Below are positions 59,000-64,000 of a stretch of 64,000 bases of DNA, one piece after another (positions within the stretch are counted from its first letter, which is position 1; each line of letters starts with the position of its first letter). The position numbers were made by a program, and so were the translations under genes. A model generated the notes under the pieces. The model was not told the origin of the DNA, searched no databases, and saw only the letters and a program-made list of their open reading frames with translations. The DNA is from Sceloporus undulatus (taxonomy: Eukaryota > Chordata > Lepidosauria > Squamata > Phrynosomatidae). The stretch spans positions 120,588,599-120,652,598 of the forward strand of contig NC_056526.1 in NCBI RefSeq assembly GCF_019175285.1, read 5' to 3'.

Positions 59000-59450
59000 T
59001 TTCACAAAGCCTCTGAGGCTCCTTTTTACAAAGTCTTTTTAATCCCTTGCATCTTTCTTTTCCTCCTTATCCTTGATCTAGCTGGACATTCTTTAGCAGT
59101 ATCACTTTCATTATTAAGTTGCAACAGTGTGTGCAATAAAGCTTGAACTGGGAAAGAGCGGGCAAGGTAAACAAAAACTGCCTCCAGAATTCCTGAATGT
59201 ACTTGCATGAACAGCAAAACAGAGAAAAGGAGAGAGCAGATAAGCTTGCTTCACCATCTAGCCGCAGCATGTTTAAAAAACATAGATCTGTAAGTCTGGC
59301 CACCAAAATGGAAATCATAAGGAACGTAGAGGCTGGTAAAAGAGGAAAAAGTCCTCCCTGGATGCATTTTGGAGGAAATTTGCATTTGGTCTCCAGAAGA
59401 TTCAAAATGTTTTTGTTTACTTATGCAAGGTATACCTGACCTGTTTGTTT
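59000..59450 (+). mobile_element. Tigger/pogo transposase remnant (N-terminal DNA-binding part)
   Basis: The plus strand reads FKKHRSVSLATKMEIIRNVE, then AGKRGKSPPWMHFG. This resembles the CENP-B/Tigger N-terminal helix-turn-helix (K-R-x-S/L-T-L-x-x-K-x-E-I-I-x-x-x-E-x-G). Only about 50 codons are recognisable before it degrades. It directly follows the palindromic MITE at 58720-58990, probably as part of one older transposon. Confidence 0.55.
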
Positions 59451-59689
59451 CATTTCACATATGCATAATGTTAGTTTTGAATAGAAAAGCTGCCTGAAAC
59501 ATGTGGAACTGTTCTTTTTTGTGGTATAGAAACCTATCCCTATTCTTTCCATGTTATTCTGTCTCTGGTACTGGATTTTCTGTTAAAGAAATAATACACA
59601 GGAATGTATCTCATTAACTTATGTATACATGGATAGATTTAATATGTGTCAATAAAATATATGTTTCCCCCTCCCCCTTTTCCTTCCAG

Positions 59690-59956
59690 GTGAGGTGTTT
59701 CCTTTGATTTGCCCCAACTCTCAACATGCCTGGTGTCAGATCCTCAACATATCAGAACTCCAAGCCTCCTTTTTTGCCTATTCTGGCAGATACCCCAATG
59801 AAACAGAGCTGAGTGTTTCCACACCCACAGGAAGCAAGTACAGTTTATACGCAGGTGTGGCTTTAGCCATTGGGTCCAGCATCTTTGTTGGTTCCAGCTT
59901 TATACTGAAAAAGAAGGGCCTTTTGCAGTTGGCTGAAAAAGGATACACTAGAGCAG
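59690..59956 (+). CDS. NIPAL1: NIPAL1 exon 2 (first membrane segment)
   Basis: The exon is 267 bp, with acceptor cttccag (after a pyrimidine-rich tract) and donor gtaaga. It encodes [20 protein letters not shown], possible N-glycosylation sites NIS (residue 34) and NET (51), and [20 protein letters not shown], then [20 protein letters not shown]. The first membrane helix spans about residues 65-86. The SSxFxGSSFxLKKKGLxxL block is the NIPA-family signature. It starts and ends in phase 1. Confidence 0.95.
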
Positions 59957-60534
59957 GTAAGAAATATTAGTGATTCCAAAGAAATAACCTACTTCTTGTT
60001 TTGCTACAGAAATATCAAACCCCAAAGTCGGATTTTTTAAAAAAAATTTTTTTGAAGTGTGTATTTAAAAGCTTAGCCATGTTATCAGATCAGGAAATTA
60101 TGGAGAATGTGGCTTCTCAGAAACACCAGGAAACCGCCACCAAGTCATGATTTGATTTGTGCCTTTGATTAGTTTTGTACTGACTAGGCAGCTCTGTTAC
60201 TGTACCATGTGTTAATGGTAGTCATTAAATCAGTCTCCCTTATCTGAAATGCTTGGAACTAGAAGTGTTTGGAATACCTCTATTTGCATATACGTACATA
60301 ATATGGTATCTTGGAGATGGGACCCAAGTCTAAACACAAAATTCATTTATGTTACATATATATCTTATAGCCTGAAGGTAGTTTTATGCAGTATTTTTAA
60401 ATGTGTTCATGAAACAAAGTTTGTGTACATCGGAAAGTAAAGGTGTCACTGTCTCAACCACACATGAAATAAGTTTTGGGTTTTTGAGTATTTTGGATTT
60501 CATAATTCTGGGTAACGGAAGTTTTATTGCTTGA

Positions 60535-60730
60535 CAAAAGTAACCCGACATGCAACAAGGGAAAGGTGGCTTTCTCCTTACTCTCCACATGGTGTCGAAG
60601 CACTTCCATTCTCTTCCCGAGTAAAAATGGAAGGAGAATGGAGGTGCCAAGACATCATGCAGAAAGGAAAGGAGAAAGCTGCTTCTCTCTTGCTACATGT
60701 CGGCTTACTTTTGTTATGCAGTAAGGCTTT
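60535..60730. mobile_element. Palindromic MITE of the Tigger-like set
   Basis: Left GACAAAAGTAACCCGACATG and right CATGTCGGCTTACTTTTGTT are inverted complements. Inner arms (GGCTTTCTCCTTACTCTCC; GAGAAAGCTGCTTCTCTC) also fold. It is a relative of 29295-29580 and 58720-58990. Confidence 0.7.
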
Positions 60731-62084
60731 CAGCCTTTATAGTTAGGTAACCTTCACAGCTGAGTATCCGACTTGATAAAAGCTTATGCTGGTAGTTTCA
60801 TTTTTGAGGAGTCAGCGCATTATATTTTTGTTTAATTGTATTTTTGTTGTTTAATTTTATCTCGGTGGTGGCAGTGTTTGATCATGTGTAACTCTTGTAT
60901 AATCTAGCTTCTTGGAGTCTGGAAAATACAATGATTAGCAGTTGGAAAACATTAGGTGTTCCTCCTTACTGATAAAGAATTTTTTTAATGCCTTCATAGT
61001 TCATATTTTACTACTCATATATTTTACTACTAATTCTATAGCTCTTCGGCAACATTTATTATCATGATTATAGCGCATCAGTGAAGCCTGTTGAACTCAT
61101 ATTGCGTCTGTAGGCCTTCATGATGGTTGTTTAACTTCTCATTCCAATTGTAAAAGGACATATGGTTGAAGACTTATTAAAGTGTGACTTTGTAATTTAT
61201 AAGTGTATCACTATTTCAGCTTATTCAGCTCTTCTCCATACATACATCATAAGTACAACTTTTTAATGCAACTTTTCAGTACTGCTTGTCCAACTTTTCA
61301 GCAGAATTGTTAAAGGACACATGGCTTGAAGACTAACGGACAATAAAGTTCTGATGAAAATAATTTGTATTATGGACTTTAATCCTTAAATTTACTTTAT
61401 ATTGACTTCATGTTAACTATCTGATCCCTTTGTATATATTCAGTGTTACTAATTATTTGTTGTACTGTATATTACTTATTATTTATTTGTTTATTTACGG
61501 TATTTATACCCTGCCCTTCAGCCCTAAAGGCTCTCATATTGCAACTACTATAGTTACACTGATTACACAGTGACTTTGGTTGATAAGAATTCTTTTATTT
61601 TGTGTACAGTATTTATATTCATTACTTCCTTATTAGGTTTGACTGTTTTCCCCCCTGAATTTAATTGGTGTTTTGTATCTGTTTGAGGCCTTCCTACAGT
61701 TTTGTTTTGTTTGGAGGCTTGGCCATTTAAAGATGATTACCAAGTCAGGAAATTATGCAAAATGTGGTTTCCATGCTTCTTAGAAACAGCAGGAAACTGC
61801 AAGAAAGTATTGGCTCTTTGTAGGGATTTTTCTCTTCTCTGTAGTTGGTGGAGAATAATAATAATAGAATTCAAAGACATAGCCAAAAAGTGTTAGTCTG
61901 GAAAATCATTATGCAAAGGGAACTTCCAGCATCTTTGAAACTAACTAAAAGAGAGAAGTTGTTAACATGAGCTTTCATGGACTTCAGCTTACTTCTTCAG
62001 ATGCATTTGAGGAAGTAGGCTCGAGTCTAGAAAAGCTTGTGCTATCAGTTAGTCTCAAATAATGCAAGATCCATCATCATCATC

Positions 62085-62515
62085 ATTATCATTTCTTATC
62101 TACCTTTTCCTGTGGATCAACAACAACAATTAACACAATACATAAGATCATTTAAAAGAGAATATAAAACCAATACTTAATAATATCCATTAATACATAC
62201 TTTAAACATCATAATATAAAAATAATCTGGATAGGCCAGATTGTTCTTTACTGTTCTTTGCTTCTGATTTAAATACAGACAGTGTCTTGAGCTGACAAAT
62301 CTTTTCCAGCAGATCATTCCACAATCTGGGGGTGGCCAAAGAAAATGTCCTCTAAGTAATAGTCAGTCTAGTTTTGATGGACTGAAGTAGATGTCTCTTG
62401 GAGTATGTGAGTATATGATTATACAGAAGAAGGCAATCCTATAGGGCTTTAAAGCTACTAACCAACACTTTGAACTCTGTCCAGAATCTTATTGGCAGCC
62501 AGTTTGAATAATAGC
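62085..62515 (-). mobile_element. L2-type LINE fragment
   Basis: The minus strand is like the L2 C-terminal/3' region: complement of TTATTGGCAGCCAGTTTGAA, AGGGCTTTAAAGCTACTAAC and GCAGATCATTCCACAATCTG. It is diverged and 5'-truncated. Confidence 0.6.
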
Positions 62516-62760
62516 TATATGTAGATAGCAGCTTACATGTTGTGGAGTTGTGAGGAATACATTATAGCAGTGGAACTCAAACATTTTACCCTTGGGACCC
62601 ACCTTTACATCAAATAAGAGGTGACAATAGAGTGGGGGCCCACTCACACACCACTTCTGACAGATCTTGCTGTTCTGCTTGCATTGGATCCAGCACTTAG
62701 TTCTGCCCCAAAATTGTCATTTTGGGTATACTGTAATATCAAAAGCTGCTAGAAAACTAT

Positions 62761-63062
62761 GGCCTGAAACAGACGGGCAGACAAGGGTAGCTTCCGGCTG
62801 CTCCGCGCGCGTGTTGTTTACAAAACACACGCCCCTGGAGCAGCCAGAAGCCGCCCCAGGGCTGCACTGGAGCCGCCTAAGGTGGCCCAAATCCGGCCCC
62901 AAAAGGAGCTGATCTTTTCCACTCCTATTCGGGCTGCAGGAGGAGGTGCCCTTGGGACCATGGCAAGTGTTCGCTGCAGCCCTGGGGTGATTGGGGTGGG
63001 AGCAACTTCTAGCCGCTTCTTCATAGAATTGTAGAGTTGGATCTGCCTGTCTGCTTTGCCCC
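62761..63062. mobile_element. GC-rich GG...CC DNA transposon (3-bp TSD TAT)
   Basis: A 302 bp element starts GGCCTGAAACAGACGGGCAG and ends CTGCCTGTCTGCTTTGCCCC, flanked by TAT (62758-62760 and 63063-63065). The interior contains CGCGCGTGTTGTTTACAAAA and GGGCTGCACTGGAGCCGCC. There is no coding capacity. Confidence 0.88.
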
Positions 63063-63978
63063 TATGTTGGACCTCAGAAAATGATATGATTGGTTTAGAA
63101 TAGTCATTATTTATAATAAAAAGTGTTCTGTTAGGACATTTAAGAGGTGATGCAATAAAATCAGATATTAGATTAATATTTATTAATGGTAAAAATAAAC
63201 ATGGATTCCAACTGGAAAAAAATCAGGTGTTCCTGGTGTCTCTGAATGGTTAAAAAAGGTATGGAATGCAGCACTTTCTGTGAAGTTGTGTAAGCATCCA
63301 AGGTGGAAGGACAGTGCAAAATAGATTAATTAAAGTAATTTCCATTAATTTCAGGGTTGGATTACAACCTTATTGTCTTGTTTGTTGGTTAGTTGGATTT
63401 ATATCTTGCCTATCTCCTTAAAATGGGATTCAAGGAAGCCCATATTAATAATTAATAAAATGCACAATTAAAAATAAAATTTAGAAATACCTCACTATGG
63501 AAAAGCACAGCACCTAGCTGGACTGATCAGTTGCCCAAAGCCTGCCTGTTAAAAGAGGTCACTTTCTCACAGTGTGGTAAAACATGGCGCACATAGCAAA
63601 ACATTGCAACTATACTTGCAAAACATTGCAGCTATATTGATCATATCTCTCACACACTTTTCTTGTGCTGTTTTTCATTTACTAGATGACAAAAAATAAG
63701 ACTCCAGACAGGAACAGTGAACAATTACTTTGTTAGCACCAAGTAAAAATTCAGCTGAAATAGCAAAGTAGACAGTTGTTGTGGCTCAGTCTGTTGTTTA
63801 AATTGGTCATGGGGATGTTATTACACAAAAATGCATTTGGCTAGAAAAGTGACAGATCCTCCCCCCTCCTCCAAATGTAAAACCTACAACAGAGTGTGCC
63901 TCAAAGAAATTGTCACAAGCCTTGCTATAATTTTTTTTCTTAAAATAATAATGGTGTGTTTGTGTTTTGTTTTTTCAG

Positions 63979-63999
63979 GACAGGGTGGGTATTCTTACC
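63979..63999 (+). CDS. NIPAL1: NIPAL1 exon 3, first bases (cut by the window edge)
   Basis: The acceptor ttttttcag is followed by GACAGGGTGGGTATTCTTAC. With the split codon from exon 2 this reads G-Q-G-G-Y-S-Y, as in the NIPA family after the first helix. The exon continues past the right edge. Confidence 0.9.
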
Positions 64000-64000
64000 T

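Larger units (their letters stand above)
59957..63978. other. NIPAL1 intron 2
   Basis: It holds a palindromic MITE (60535-60730), an L2 tail scrap (61480-61545), an L2 fragment (62085-62515), a GC-rich transposon (62761-63062) and an L2 tail scrap at 63395-63480. No other exon was seen. Confidence 0.6.
49312..63999 (+). other. NIPAL1: NIPAL1 gene, 5' part (exons 1-3; rest off the right edge)
   Basis: NIPA-like domain-containing 1 is a multi-pass membrane protein of the NIPA magnesium transporter family. Exon 1 is 49312-49354, exon 2 is 59690-59956 and exon 3 starts at 63979. Together they give 103 codons of exons 1 and 2 plus the start of exon 3. The N-terminus MGEKVVPRREECREG matches the family's short cytosolic or luminal start. 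Exon 2 adds an N-glycosylatable segment and the first membrane helix. Gene order and divergent orientation relative to CNGA1 match human. All splice phases fit (1, 1). Confidence 0.94.

Overview
The window is vertebrate nuclear DNA, most probably from a squamate reptile (lizard). It holds small phased exons with GT-AG introns and CpG-rich first exons. The introns are full of tRNA-derived SINEs ending in an RTE/Bov-B-like tail (Sauria type), a 5S rRNA-headed SINE, L2/CR1 and L1 LINEs, Tigger/pogo-type and hAT MITEs, and one solo LTR. The gene order NFXL1(-), CNGA1(-), NIPAL1(+) matches the conserved order on human 4p12. I assigned species group and gene names from remembered family sequences, not from a search.

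Layout. 1-18.6 kb: the 5' part of NFXL1 on the minus strand. Twelve coding exons can be joined with every splice phase matching (529 codons plus 2 nt); the C-terminal part lies off the left edge. Its CpG-rich TATA-less promoter is near 18.3-18.6 kb and has ETS and ZNF143/THAP11-like motifs plus a 5S-like Pol III fragment. A long AT/CA satellite starts about 55 bp inside intron 1. 18.7-23.8 kb: intergenic, almost entirely mobile elements, including a solo LTR inside a DNA transposon. 23.8-38.0 kb: CNGA1 on the minus strand, the rod photoreceptor cyclic-nucleotide-gated channel alpha subunit. Five coding exons encode a predicted 608 aa, and two further possible 5' exons lie upstream. One intron carries a 2.9 kb 5'-truncated L1. 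38-49 kb: the divergent CNGA1/NIPAL1 spacer, rich in GC-rich DNA transposons, fold-back MITEs and SINEs. 49.3-64 kb: the start of NIPAL1 (NIPA-like magnesium transporter) on the plus strand: exon 1 in a CpG island, a 10.3 kb intron 1, exon 2 with the first membrane segment, and 22 nt of exon 3 at the edge.

The three genes are neighbours by ancient synteny and do not form a pathway. NFXL1 is an NF-X1-type zinc-finger protein, CNGA1 is the channel opened by cGMP in rods, and NIPAL1 is a membrane Mg2+ transporter family member. I saw no CRISPR array, rRNA operon, tRNA gene or bacterial-type system. The most distinctive content is mobile. A family of GC-rich, roughly 300-370 bp elements with GG...CC ends has exact 3-bp target duplications at six sites. 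A fold-back MITE family carries paired ZNF143-like motifs.
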